A stretch of DNA of 64,000 bases from Faecalibacterium sp. HTF-F (GTDB lineage: Bacteria; Bacillota; Clostridia; Oscillospirales; Ruminococcaceae), in assembly GCF_023347535.1 (NCBI RefSeq), contig NZ_CP094473.1, forward strand, positions 558,001 to 622,000. The letters run 5' to 3'. Shown one piece after another: positions 51,872 through 60,646 of the stretch (positions within the stretch are counted from its first letter, which is position 1; each line of letters starts with the position of its first letter). A model generated the notes under the pieces. It had not been told where the DNA came from, ran no database searches, and saw only the letters and a list, made by a program, of their open reading frames with translations. The position numbers and the translations under genes were made by a program.

Positions 51872-53233
51872 ATGTCTGAAATTTCGATCGATACCCTCAA
51901 GACCATGCTGGCCAATCTGGACGATGCCAAAAAGTACCAGAGCCTGCGGGACGTGATGGAGACCCTGCCTGCACCCGATCTGGCTGCAGTGTTCGAGGAT
52001 CTGCCTGCGGAAAAGCTCCCGGTGCTGTTCCGCCTGTGCCCCAAAGACCTTGCGGCAGATGTGTTCGCCGAGCTGACGCCCGCGACCCAGCAGCAGCTCA
52101 TCGACGGCCTGACTGATACCGAGCTGAAGGCGGTGGTGGATGAACTGTTCATGGACGATGCCACCGACCTTGTGGAGGAGATGCCTGCGAATGTGGTCAA
52201 GCGCATTCTGGCTCAGGCAGATCCCGCTACCCGCCGCATGATCAACGAGCTGCTCAAGTATCCGGAGGACTCGGCCGGCGGCGTGATGACCACCGAGCTG
52301 ATGGCGCTGCGGCCGGATATGACCGTGGCACAGGCCATGGACACGATCCGGGAAAATGGCTTTGATAAGGAGACCATCAACAACTGCTATGTGACCGACA
52401 GCAGCCGCAGACTGGTGGGTGTGGTCTCCCTGCGGGCGCTGGTGCTGGCAAAGAACACGGAGGAGCCTATCAAGGACCTGATGGATTCCAAGGTAGTCAG
52501 CGTGAGCACCACTACGGATCAGGAGGACGTCTCCAAGCTGTTCGAGAAATACGGCTTTCTGGCCATCCCGGTGGTGGACGCCGAGAACCGGCTGGTGGGC
52601 ATCGTGACCATTGACGATGCCATCAGCATCCTGCAGGATGAGGCCAGCGAGGATATCGCAAAAATGAACGCCATCGGCCCCTCCGACAAGCCCTACTTCA
52701 AGCAGAGCATGTGGGACCTGTACAAGAGCCGTGCGCCGTGGCTGCTGTTCCTGATGATCAGCGCCACCTTCTCCAGTCTGGTCATTCGCGGCTACGAGGA
52801 CGCACTGGCCGCTGTGACCGTGCTGACCGCATATATCCCCATGCTGACCGATGCGGGCGGCAACGCGGGCAGCCAGAGCACCTCCACCATCATCCGCGGC
52901 ATGGCGGTGGGCGATATCCAGCCCCACGATCTGCCCCGCATCCTGTGGCGCGAGAGCCGCGTGGCCCTGCTGTGCGGCGGCACGCTGGCGGTGTGCAACT
53001 TTGCAAAGATGCTGCTGTTCGACCGCATTGCGGCTCCGGTGGCACTGGTGGTGTGTCTGACCCTGATCTGCACCATCCTGCTCTCGCAGATCATCGGCGG
53101 CATTCTGCCCGTGGCAGCAGAAAAGCTGCACGTAGACCCCGCTGTGATGGCTTCGCCCCTGATCACCACCATCGTGGATACCACCACGCTGCTGGTATAC
53201 TTCAACATTGCAAAGGCACTGCTGCACCTGTAA
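51872..53233 (+). CDS. mgtE: magnesium transporter MgtE
   Basis: A 453-residue Mg2+ channel. Residues 1-130 form the cytoplasmic N domain (helical repeats, LPAEKLPVLFRLCPKD), 135-255 two CBS domains that sense Mg2+, 270-290 the plug helix, and 285-450 five membrane helices with the pore motif AYIPMLTDAGGNAGSQS. Standard length. Transcription likely depends on the attenuator just upstream. Confidence 0.95.
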   Translation: MSEISIDTLKTMLANLDDAKKYQSLRDVMETLPAPDLAAVFEDLPAEKLPVLFRLCPKDLAADVFAELTPATQQQLIDGLTDTELKAVVDELFMDDATDLVEEMPANVVKRILAQADPATRRMINELLKYPEDSAGGVMTTELMALRPDMTVAQAMDTIRENGFDKETINNCYVTDSSRRLVGVVSLRALVLAKNTEEPIKDLMDSKVVSVSTTTDQEDVSKLFEKYGFLAIPVVDAENRLVGIVTIDDAISILQDEASEDIAKMNAIGPSDKPYFKQSMWDLYKSRAPWLLFLMISATFSSLVIRGYEDALAAVTVLTAYIPMLTDAGGNAGSQSTSTIIRGMAVGDIQPHDLPRILWRESRVALLCGGTLAVCNFAKMLLFDRIAAPVALVVCLTLICTILLSQIIGGILPVAAEKLHVDPAVMASPLITTIVDTTTLLVYFNIAKALLHL

Positions 53234-53254
53234 GACCCAAAGAACCGCTGTCTG

Positions 53255-53296
53255 AGCTCCCGGAAAAGGCCGTATGACCTTCCGGGAGCTTTTTTG
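53255..53296 (+). terminator. terminator after mgtE
   Basis: AGCTCCCGGAA pairs with TTCCGGGAGCT around a 14-base loop, followed by six T. Confidence 0.87.
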
Positions 53297-53623
53297 AGCC
53301 AAAATACGATGCGCGGCATTGCCGGGAACGGCAGACATTTGCAGAAATTTGCGGGAAAAATGATCAAAACCGCAAAAAATGACGGCAGAACTGTCCCTGA
53401 AAATATTTTTCAAGATATACAAGAAATACACGGCGTCCCCAAAAGAGGCCATGCAACATTTTGTAATCTTTTTGAGAGAAAAATGACATAATTTTTTTGC
53501 TTTTGTAGGAAGGTTGCAAATGTATGAAAAATTGTGATGTTTCGAGAAAAGAAATTGGCGAGCCCAAAAAGCATTTGTTGAAATGGCACAAAAGAACTCC
53601 TTCAATCTTGTGAACTTGTTCTC
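53297..53623 (+). other. A/T-rich gap upstream of mglB
   Basis: About 330 bases with no convincing gene and base composition clearly richer in A/T than neighbours. It ends at the mglB promoter. Regulatory binding sites are likely but no palindrome stands out. Confidence 0.4.
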
Positions 53624-53652
53624 TTGCACAGGGGGCTCTGCAAGGGTATAAT
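53624..53652 (+). promoter_or_regulatory. promoter of mglBAC
   Basis: TTGCAC (53624-53629) and TATAAT (53647-53652), spacer 17. Confidence 0.8.
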
Positions 53653-53728
53653 ACGAACAGGAATTACAGGAACGTGCAAGAATGCTCCTGTGAAAATGCT
53701 GAGATACGAATTGAAGGAGAACACTATT

Positions 53729-54781
53729 ATGAAAATGATTTCGCGTCGTGACTTCCTGAAGGCATCTGCTGTTGTTGGTGCAACTGCTGCTATGACCGCT
53801 TGCGGCGGCTCTTCCAGCACCTCTACTGCTGCATCTTCTGTTGCTGCATCTTCCGCTGCGGCTTCCAGCGCTGCTGCAACCAACGGTTCCGCAAACATCG
53901 GCGTGTGCATCTATCAGTTTGCTGATAACTTCATGACCCTGTACCGCTCCGATCTGGAAGAGTACCTGAAGGACATGGGCTACTCCGTCACCATCATGGA
54001 CGGCAAGAACGACCAGAACACCCAGACCGAGCAGATCAACACCTTCCTGCAGCAGGGCGTGGACGTGCTGGTCATCAACCCCGTGCAGACCACTTCCGCA
54101 CAGACCATCGTTGATACCGTCAAGCCCTCTGAGACTCCTATCGTCTTCATCAACCGTGAGCCCGACAAGAGCGTTCTGGACTCCTACGCAGACAAGTGCT
54201 GCTACGTTGGTGCTGACGCACGTCAGTCCGGTACTTATCAGGGCGAGCTGATCCTGGAGACCGAGACTCAGGGCGATATCAACGGCGACGGCAAGATCAC
54301 CTACATTATGTGCAAGGGCGACCCCGAGAACATCGATGCTCAGTACCGCACCGAGTACTCCATCAAGGCCCTGACCGATGCAGGCAAGGAAGTTGAGTGC
54401 CTGTACGAGTACCTGGACAACTGGGATCAGACCACCGCTCAGCAGGACGTTGCAAACGCTCTGTCTCAGTACGGCGACAAGATCGAAGTTGTCTTCTGCA
54501 ACAACGACGCAATGGCACTGGGCGCTCTGCAGTCCATCCAGCAGGCTAAACGCACCGTCGGCAAGGACATCTATCTGGTTGGTGTCGATGCACTGGCTGA
54601 GGCTGTTCAGGACGTTCTGGATGGCAACATGACCGGTACCGTGCTGAACGACGACGTGGGTCAGGCTACTGCAGCTGCTGAGGCTACCAAGCTGTACGTT
54701 GAAGGCTCCAAGGTCGAGCAGTACTACTGGGTCGACTATGTGAAGGTGACCAAGGACAACGCTTCCGAGTACGTGAAGTAA
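53729..54781 (+). CDS. mglB: galactose/methylgalactoside ABC transporter binding protein
   Basis: A 350-residue lipoprotein of the periplasmic sugar-binding family. Signal: ISRRDFLKAS (residues 4-13), a near-perfect twin-arginine motif, then a lipobox ending MTAC with C25 and an Ser/Ala linker. The mature part shows NIGVCIYQFADNFMTLYR, FINREPD and ALGALQSIQQA as in MglB. ATG 53729 follows GAAGGAG; the long upstream frame lies in the promoter. Substrate by homology: galactose or glucose. Confidence 0.92.
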   Translation: MKMISRRDFLKASAVVGATAAMTACGGSSSTSTAASSVAASSAAASSAAATNGSANIGVCIYQFADNFMTLYRSDLEEYLKDMGYSVTIMDGKNDQNTQTEQINTFLQQGVDVLVINPVQTTSAQTIVDTVKPSETPIVFINREPDKSVLDSYADKCCYVGADARQSGTYQGELILETETQGDINGDGKITYIMCKGDPENIDAQYRTEYSIKALTDAGKEVECLYEYLDNWDQTTAQQDVANALSQYGDKIEVVFCNNDAMALGALQSIQQAKRTVGKDIYLVGVDALAEAVQDVLDGNMTGTVLNDDVGQATAAAEATKLYVEGSKVEQYYWVDYVKVTKDNASEYVK

Positions 54782-54848
54782 GACCAAAGTTTTCCTGAAA
54801 CAATGCAAGGTGCGCAGTGGACCTTGACGGCTTGAACAAAGCTATAAA

Positions 54849-54885
54849 GCGCGTGCGTGCGAGAAATATTCTCCGCGCACGCGCC
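54849..54885 (+). terminator. intra-operon hairpin between mglB and mglA
   Basis: GCGCGTGCGTGCGAGAA pairs imperfectly with TTCTCCGCGCACGCGC. The T tract is poor, so it probably protects the mglB mRNA and lowers readthrough into mglAC. Confidence 0.65.
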
Positions 54886-54944
54886 TTGTTTTGAAGAAAG
54901 GTTTTTCTGCGGCCTGATAATAAACGACAAGGAGGCTCTGCGGA

Positions 54945-56483
54945 ATGTCAGAATACCGTCTGGTAATGAAAGGCGTGGTCAAGACCTTCCCCGGCGTCAA
55001 AGCGCTGGATCACGCCCAGTTGGAGCTTCGCCCCGGTAAGGTCATGGCGCTGATGGGTGAAAACGGCGCCGGTAAGTCCACACTGATGAAATGCATGTTT
55101 GGCATTTACAAGATGGACGAGGGCGAAATTGAATACGAGGGCGAAAAAGTTACCATCACCACCCCTCTGGATGCACTGAACCGCGGCATTGCCATGGTGC
55201 ATCAGGAACTGCAGCCGATTCCGGCACGTACTGTGGCCGAGAACATCTGGCTGGGCCGCTACCCCACCAAAAAGTACGGTCCTGTTACGGTGGTGGATCA
55301 CGCCAAAATGTACAAGGATACGGAGGAGCTGCTGAAAAAGCTGAAGCTGGAGATCAATCCCCATGCAAAGCTTGGCTCTCTGAGCATCGCACAGATGCAG
55401 ATGGTGGAAATTGCAAAGGCTGTTTCCGCAAACTGCAAGGTGCTGATCCTGGACGAGCCCACTTCCTCGCTGACCGCAAACGAAGTTGAGTCGCTGTTCC
55501 GCATCATGCGCGAGCTGAAGGCTCTGGGCGTGGCACTGGTCTATATCAGCCACAAGATGGACGAGATCAAGGTCATTGCGGACGAAGTCACCATCATGCG
55601 CGATGGCCAGTACATCGGTAAGTGGGACGTTGCCAACATGACCAAGGAAGAGATCATTGCAAAGATGGTCGGCCGTGAGCTGTCGAACCTGTATCCCCCG
55701 CTGGAGAACCATCCCTCGGACGAGGTCATGATGAAGGTGGAGGACTTTACCTCCATCCATCCCCGCTCCTTCCGCCATTGCAGCTTTGAGCTGAAAAAGG
55801 GCGAAATTCTGGGCGTGGCTGGTCTGGTGGGCGCACAGCGCACCGAGCTGATGGAAGGCATCTTCGGCCTGCGTGCCCATACCTCTGGTAAGGTGTGGAT
55901 CAAGGGCGAAGAGGTCAACATCAAGCAGCCCCGCGATGCCATCCAGAAGAGCGTTGCTCTGCTGACCGAGGACCGCCGTGCTACCGGCATTCTGGGCGTG
56001 CTGAGCGTTGCCGATAACATCTCCATCGCTTCTCTGGACGCCCTGCGCAAGGGTCCCATCATGCTGGACAACAAAAAGATCCTGGATCTGGTGGCTACCA
56101 ACAAGGAAAAGATGGCCATCAAGGTACCCAGCCCCAAGACCCAGATCAAGAGCCTTTCTGGCGGCAACCAGCAGAAGGTGCTGATCGCCCGGTGGCTGGC
56201 CAACAACCCCGATGTGCTCATTCTGGACGAGCCTACCCGCGGCATCGACGTCGGTGCAAAGTATGAAATTTACTGCATCATCGCCGATCTGGCCAAGCAG
56301 GGCAAGAGCATTATCATGATCTCCTCCGAAATGAGCGAGATCATCGGTATGTCCAACCGTGTTATGGTCATGTGCGATGGCCGCATCACCGGCTTTATCG
56401 ACGGCAAGGACGCTACGCAGGAAAACATCATGGCACTGGCTACCCAGTTCGAGACCGCACCCACCGCTGCGGCAAATCAGTAA
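54945..56483 (+). CDS. mglA: galactose/methylgalactoside ABC transporter ATP-binding protein
   Basis: A 512-residue protein with two ABC domains. The first has Walker A GENGAGKSTLMK and Walker B LILDEPTSSL; the second has the degenerate Walker A GLVGAQRTELMEG usual in this family, signature LSGGNQQK, and LILDEPTRGID. RBS AAGGAGG. It drives sugar import through MglC. Confidence 0.95.
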   Translation: MSEYRLVMKGVVKTFPGVKALDHAQLELRPGKVMALMGENGAGKSTLMKCMFGIYKMDEGEIEYEGEKVTITTPLDALNRGIAMVHQELQPIPARTVAENIWLGRYPTKKYGPVTVVDHAKMYKDTEELLKKLKLEINPHAKLGSLSIAQMQMVEIAKAVSANCKVLILDEPTSSLTANEVESLFRIMRELKALGVALVYISHKMDEIKVIADEVTIMRDGQYIGKWDVANMTKEEIIAKMVGRELSNLYPPLENHPSDEVMMKVEDFTSIHPRSFRHCSFELKKGEILGVAGLVGAQRTELMEGIFGLRAHTSGKVWIKGEEVNIKQPRDAIQKSVALLTEDRRATGILGVLSVADNISIASLDALRKGPIMLDNKKILDLVATNKEKMAIKVPSPKTQIKSLSGGNQQKVLIARWLANNPDVLILDEPTRGIDVGAKYEIYCIIADLAKQGKSIIMISSEMSEIIGMSNRVMVMCDGRITGFIDGKDATQENIMALATQFETAPTAAANQ

Positions 56484-56501
56484 ATAAGGAGGCTGTCTAT
56501 C

Positions 56502-57500
56502 GTGGAAGCTACCAAAAAATTGAATGGCAAGGCTGTGGGCAAGTGGCTCAGCAACAACGCCATTATTATGATGATGCTGGCCATCACTCTGATCGTTGGC
56601 ATCATGCACCCCAACTTCTTCTCCGGCACCAACATGATCAACCTGTTCAAGAACGTGTCCATCCGCTACATCATCGCGCTGGGCATTTCCGGCTGCCTGA
56701 TCACCACCGGTAACGACCTGTCCGCTGGCCGTCTGGCTGGTTTTGCCGCCTGCCTTGCCTGCATTTTTGCGCAGACCGAAGGCGCTTCCGGCAAGTTCTA
56801 CCCCAATATGCCCACCCTGTCCACCCCCGTGGTGTTCATTCTGGTTATTGCCATCTGCGCCATCGTGGGTCTGTGCAACGGTCTGGTGGTCAGCTACCTG
56901 AAGGTGCAGCCCTTCATTGCTACCTTGGGTATGCAGCAGGTGGTCTACGGTATCTGCCTGGTGTACACCGGCGGTACCCCCATCGGCTCTTTGAACAAAA
57001 ACTTCACCTCTCTGGCCTCCAACACCATCATCGGTGTGCCTGTGCTGATCTGGATCGCTCTGATCGTGGCCGGGTGCTTCTGGTTCCTGTACAACAAGAC
57101 CCGTCACGGCAAGTACATGTACGCCATCGGCGGCAACGAAGCTGCTGCTGAGGTGGCCGGTGTCAACGTGCACGCTACCAAGATCCGCATCTACATTCTG
57201 GCCTCCTGCATGTTCGGTCTGGCAGGCTGCCTGCTGGCTGCAAAGTCCGGCGGCGCATCCGTCAACACCGCACAGGGCTATGAGCTGGACGCCATCGCAG
57301 CCTGCACCATCGGCGGTGTTTCCACCACCGGCGGCGTTGGTACTGTTCCCGGCGTTCTGGTCGGCGTTCTGGTTTTTGAGCTGATGAAGGTGGCTCTGCA
57401 GTTCATGAATGTCAACTCTTCTTACACCTACATCGTTCAGGGTCTTGTCATTATCGTGGCTGTGGCCATCGATATCCGCAAGTATCTGGCAAAGAAGTAA
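56502..57500 (+). CDS. mglC: galactose/methylgalactoside ABC transporter permease
   Basis: A 332-residue permease with about eight to ten helices. ISGCLITTGNDLSAGRLAGF and GKYMYAIGGNEAAAEVAGVN are MglC signatures. GTG 56502 start behind AAGGAGG. The gene is 18 bases after mglA and ends at the terminator at 57512. Confidence 0.94.
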   Translation: MEATKKLNGKAVGKWLSNNAIIMMMLAITLIVGIMHPNFFSGTNMINLFKNVSIRYIIALGISGCLITTGNDLSAGRLAGFAACLACIFAQTEGASGKFYPNMPTLSTPVVFILVIAICAIVGLCNGLVVSYLKVQPFIATLGMQQVVYGICLVYTGGTPIGSLNKNFTSLASNTIIGVPVLIWIALIVAGCFWFLYNKTRHGKYMYAIGGNEAAAEVAGVNVHATKIRIYILASCMFGLAGCLLAAKSGGASVNTAQGYELDAIAACTIGGVSTTGGVGTVPGVLVGVLVFELMKVALQFMNVNSSYTYIVQGLVIIVAVAIDIRKYLAKK

Positions 57501-57511
57501 GAGCTTTTTCT

Positions 57512-57550
57512 GTGGGTCGTCTGCTTTTGGGCAGGCGGCCCGCTTTTTTT
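57512..57550 (+). terminator. terminator after mglC
   Basis: GTGGGTCGTCTGC pairs with GCAGGCGGCCCGC (G-U allowed), followed by seven T. Confidence 0.85.
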
Positions 57551-57599
57551 ATCTGCATTTGTGTGGTATTATAATAAAAACACCATCAGGAGGTACGTT

Positions 57600-57920
57600 A
57601 TGGCACAGGAAAAACAGACACCCGAAGAGCGCGAGGCTGAACTTGCCCGCCGGGAAGCTGCCCTTGCGGCCCGGGAAGCACAGCTGGCGCAGGAACAGGC
57701 GGAGCTGGCAGGCCGGAAGGCGGATTTTGAGGAGGGCAAAAAGAGCCTGCTCAACAACGGTGACAAGAATTTTGTGAATGCGAAAGAAAAAATGTACGAC
57801 CATTTTCCGCTGACCGTGCACCAGATGGATATTATCATCGGGGTACTGTTTGCACTGATCGCACTGTTCCTTGTGCTGGGCGTGACCCATACCAGCTTCT
57901 TCGGGCTGTTCGGAGGGTAA
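57600..57920 (+). CDS. coiled-coil protein with C-terminal membrane helix
   Basis: A 106-residue protein of no recognised family. Residues 5-55 are a highly charged coiled coil with repeats of AAREAQLAQEQAEL type, then a linker, and residues 80-102 one hydrophobic helix ending FFGLFGG. It is probably tail-anchored in the membrane. CAGGAGG precedes the ATG; TATAAT at 57570 with TTTATC 16 bases upstream is a likely promoter. Confidence 0.75.
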   Translation: MAQEKQTPEEREAELARREAALAAREAQLAQEQAELAGRKADFEEGKKSLLNNGDKNFVNAKEKMYDHFPLTVHQMDIIIGVLFALIALFLVLGVTHTSFFGLFGG

Positions 57921-58026
57921 GTGCATTCCTTTTCTGCAGCAGGTGATTGCATTTCATCCGCAATATGCGTATAATTTAGGATAAAAGCTCTGCCGCACTG
58001 CGGCGGCAGGAAGAGGAGTGGTGATC

Positions 58027-59007
58027 TTGAAAAAGAAATGGCTCGCGACGGCACTGGCAGGCATTCTGCTGGCAGCTGCGGTTCTGAGCGGATGTGCATC
58101 GACAGAAAAGGCCAAACGGCTGCGCTTCGGTGTGGCTGGCGAGGGCGGCATCTACCGGGAGTTTGGTGAGCGGTTCGCAGCATTGGAAAACGAGACGGAC
58201 AACGGGCAGGTGGAGCTGAAGGCTACCGCCGGTTCCGCAGCGAACCTGCGCCTGCTGACCGGCGAATACCTGCAGCTGGCCATTGCACAGGCAGACCTTG
58301 TGCAGGATGCCTATGACCAGACCGGCATCTTTGCCGACGAGGAGGAGGACCGCGGCTTTGGTGCCGTGGCGGCGCTGTACACCGAGACCTGTCAGGTGGT
58401 GGTGCGGGCGGATTCCGACATCCGGTCCATTGAGGACCTGCACGGCAGGACGGTGAGCATCGGCGCGGAGGAATCCGGCTCGGAGCAGAACGCGCTGCAG
58501 ATCTTATCTGCCTATGGTCTGAACGACAAGATGGTGAGCATGGTGAACCTGAACTATGAGGATGCCGCTGCCCAGCTGAAGGCGGGCAGGGTGGATGCCA
58601 TCTTTATGACGGTGGGCGCGCCCAGCCCGGTGCTGACCGCTCTGGCAGGCGAGTGCGGCATCCGGCTGCTGAAGGTGGACGGTGCGGCGGCACAGCGCCT
58701 GATGAGCGCTTACAGCGCCTACAACACGGTCACGCTGCCGGCAGGCACCTATCCCGGCCAGACGGAGGAGGTGCAGACGGTGGGCGTGAAAGCCGTTCTG
58801 CTGGCCAGCAACGCGCTGCCTGCAAAGCAGGTGCAGCAGCTGACACAGCTTCTGTTCTCCAGCCGGGAAGGGCTGGAAGAGCAGCTGGGTATCCCGCTGG
58901 ATCCGGAGGAAAACGCAGTAGAGGGCGTTGGCATCCCGTTCCATGCGGGCGCGGCCGCATACTATAAGGCGGCAGGAATTACGGTCGATCAAACGGCTGG
59001 GAACTGA
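58027..59007 (+). CDS. TAXI-family TRAP-type substrate-binding lipoprotein
   Basis: About 326 residues. Start TTG 58027 has AGAGGAG eight bases upstream; GTG 58018 or 58021 are in frame but too close to that site. The signal LKKKWLATALAGILLAAAVLSGC ends in a lipobox. RFGVAGEGGIYREFGERFAA, TAGSAANLRLLTGEYLQLAIAQ and VSIGAEESGSEQNALQIL are TAXI patterns; family members bind glutamate or dicarboxylates. No TRAP membrane subunits are nearby; instead the gene precedes gltS by 14 bases, so they probably act together. Confidence 0.87.
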   Translation: MKKKWLATALAGILLAAAVLSGCASTEKAKRLRFGVAGEGGIYREFGERFAALENETDNGQVELKATAGSAANLRLLTGEYLQLAIAQADLVQDAYDQTGIFADEEEDRGFGAVAALYTETCQVVVRADSDIRSIEDLHGRTVSIGAEESGSEQNALQILSAYGLNDKMVSMVNLNYEDAAAQLKAGRVDAIFMTVGAPSPVLTALAGECGIRLLKVDGAAAQRLMSAYSAYNTVTLPAGTYPGQTEEVQTVGVKAVLLASNALPAKQVQQLTQLLFSSREGLEEQLGIPLDPEENAVEGVGIPFHAGAAAYYKAAGITVDQTAGN

Positions 59008-59021
59008 GGGAAAGTAGAGCA

Positions 59022-60209
59022 ATGAAGATCGAATTGGATATGTATCAGACACTGGCCGTTGCCGTGCTGGTGCTGATGCTGGGCAAGTTTTTGCGGGCAA
59101 GGGTGCAGGTGCTGGAACGCTTCTGCATTCCGGCCCCGGTCATTGGCGGTGTGCTGTTCGCCATTTTTACCTGCGTGTGCTATGTGACCGGCATTGCCGA
59201 GTTTGCATTTGATGATATTCTAAAGGAAGTCTGCATGGTGATGTTCTTCACCTCAGTGGGCTTTCAGGCGAACCTCAAGGTGCTGAAAAGCGGCGGAAGA
59301 GCGATGATCGTGTTTCTGGGCGTGGTCATCGTGCTGATCGTCAGCCAGAACTTTGTGGCCGTGGGGCTGGCAAAGCTGCTGGGCGTGGATGCGCTGGTGG
59401 GCCTTTGCACCGGCTCCATCCCCATGGTGGGCGGCCACGGCACCGCCGGTGCTTTTGGCCCGGTGCTGGAGGACTTTGGCATTCAGGGGGCCACCACCCT
59501 GTGTACGGCAGCGGCCACCTATGGCCTGATCGCAGGCAGCATGATGGGCGGCCCCATCGGCAAGATGCTCATTGAGCGGCACAACCTGCTGGCCACGGTA
59601 GTGCCGGAGGATGACAGCCTGCTGGTGGAAGAAGAAATGAAGCACGAGCGCCACACCACCATGTACCCGGCGGCAAGCTTTCAGCTGATCGTCGCCATGG
59701 GCATCGGCACGGTGCTGTCCAGACTTCTGAGCCTGACGGGCATGACCTTCCCCATCTATATCGGTGCCATGATCGCGGCGGCGATCATCCGCAATGTGGG
59801 CGAATACAGCGGCCAGTACACCGTGTATATGGGCGAGATCAACGATATTGGCGGCATCTGCCTTTCGCTGTTCCTGGGCATGGCGATGATCACCCTGAAG
59901 TTGTGGCAGCTGGCAGAGCTGGCCCTGCCGCTGATCGTGCTGCTGGCCGGGCAGACCCTGTTCATGATCCTGTATGTGGTGCTGGTGGTGTTCAACATCA
60001 TGGGCCGCGACTACGATGCGGCGGTCATCGTGTCCGGCACCTGTGGCTTTGGCATGGGTGCAACGCCCAACGCCATGGCAAACATGCAGGCCATCTGCGA
60101 TAAATATTCGCCCTCGGTCAAGGCGTATCTGCTGATACCGCTGGTGGGCAGTCTGTTTGCGGACTTTCTGAACAGTCTGGTCATTACGGTGTTCATCAAT
60201 TTTATCTGA
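59022..60209 (+). CDS. gltS: sodium/glutamate symporter
   Basis: A 395-residue membrane protein with about ten to twelve helices, Na+-dependent glutamate uptake. Conserved segments: FCIPAPVIGGVLFAI, GSIPMVGGHGTAGAFGPVLE, and the second-half counterpart SGTCGFGMGATPNAMANMQA. Cotranscribed with the TAXI binding protein gene. Confidence 0.93.
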   Translation: MKIELDMYQTLAVAVLVLMLGKFLRARVQVLERFCIPAPVIGGVLFAIFTCVCYVTGIAEFAFDDILKEVCMVMFFTSVGFQANLKVLKSGGRAMIVFLGVVIVLIVSQNFVAVGLAKLLGVDALVGLCTGSIPMVGGHGTAGAFGPVLEDFGIQGATTLCTAAATYGLIAGSMMGGPIGKMLIERHNLLATVVPEDDSLLVEEEMKHERHTTMYPAASFQLIVAMGIGTVLSRLLSLTGMTFPIYIGAMIAAAIIRNVGEYSGQYTVYMGEINDIGGICLSLFLGMAMITLKLWQLAELALPLIVLLAGQTLFMILYVVLVVFNIMGRDYDAAVIVSGTCGFGMGATPNAMANMQAICDKYSPSVKAYLLIPLVGSLFADFLNSLVITVFINFI

Positions 60210-60261
60210 AGCTGACATTTACAGTTCGGGCGGGCTTCCGCACCGGGAAAGGAGACGTGCA

Positions 60262-60465
60262 ATGTCGCTTTATCACCATCTGAAAACGTGGCTCGGAAAA
60301 AAGCAGGAGCATCCCCATGAGGAAGAAACCGTGGCCTTGCCGGAGATCCATACCGGCAAGGTGGCACATCATACGGATGCGGACGGCACTCCGGCGGCAG
60401 ATAAGCCGATCCACTATGATAACGTAGCTATCCCGGAAGTGCATATCCACCCGAGACGCAAATAA
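60262..60465 (+). CDS. His-rich small protein (67 aa), unknown
   Basis: GGAAAGGAG lies seven bases before the ATG. MSLYHHLKTWLGKKQEH is followed by a hydrophilic chain with ten histidines and two related segments, VALPEIHTGKVAHH and VAIPEVHIHPRRK. No signal or helix. It sits 52 bases after gltS and may be cotranscribed. Metal binding is only a suggestion from composition. Confidence 0.65.
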   Translation: MSLYHHLKTWLGKKQEHPHEEETVALPEIHTGKVAHHTDADGTPAADKPIHYDNVAIPEVHIHPRRK

Positions 60466-60467
60466 CT

Positions 60468-60580
60468 CCTAGCGTGAAAAGGCGTTTGTCGCGGCCCGCA
60501 GGCCGCGACAAACACAAATAAAAAAGAATAGTTCCACGCCGGACAGCCCGGAGCGAATGCGCAGGCTGTTCCGGATCACA
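60468..60580 (-). repeat. family A element (copy A10)
   Basis: Reverse orientation. AGCGTGAAAAGG, hairpin 2 at 60484-60496 with 60501-60513 (13 bp perfect, loop TGCG on the minus strand), then a diverged left box whose hairpin 1 is ACAGCC/GGCTGT. Stem end GTTTGTCGCG is shared with copy A8. Confidence 0.75.
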
Positions 60581-60588
60581 GGAAGCAG

Positions 60589-60625
60589 AAAAGCTCCCGT
60601 CCATCATCAGGACGGGAGCTTTTTT
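60589..60625. terminator. bidirectional terminator before the NCS2 permease end
   Basis: AAAAGCTCCCGTCC pairs with GGACGGGAGCTTTT around a short loop. Confidence 0.87.
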
Positions 60626-60646
60626 GCTTGCGGTAAGATCAGCGGC

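Noticed and set aside
51746..54808. Open frame of about 1000 codons antisense to mgtE and mglB
   Set aside because: Shadow of two strongly supported genes and their gap; low-complexity composition and no start signals.
54948..57173. Open frame of about 740 codons antisense to mglA and mglC
   Set aside because: Covers two certain genes; His/Gln/Asp-rich shadow translation.
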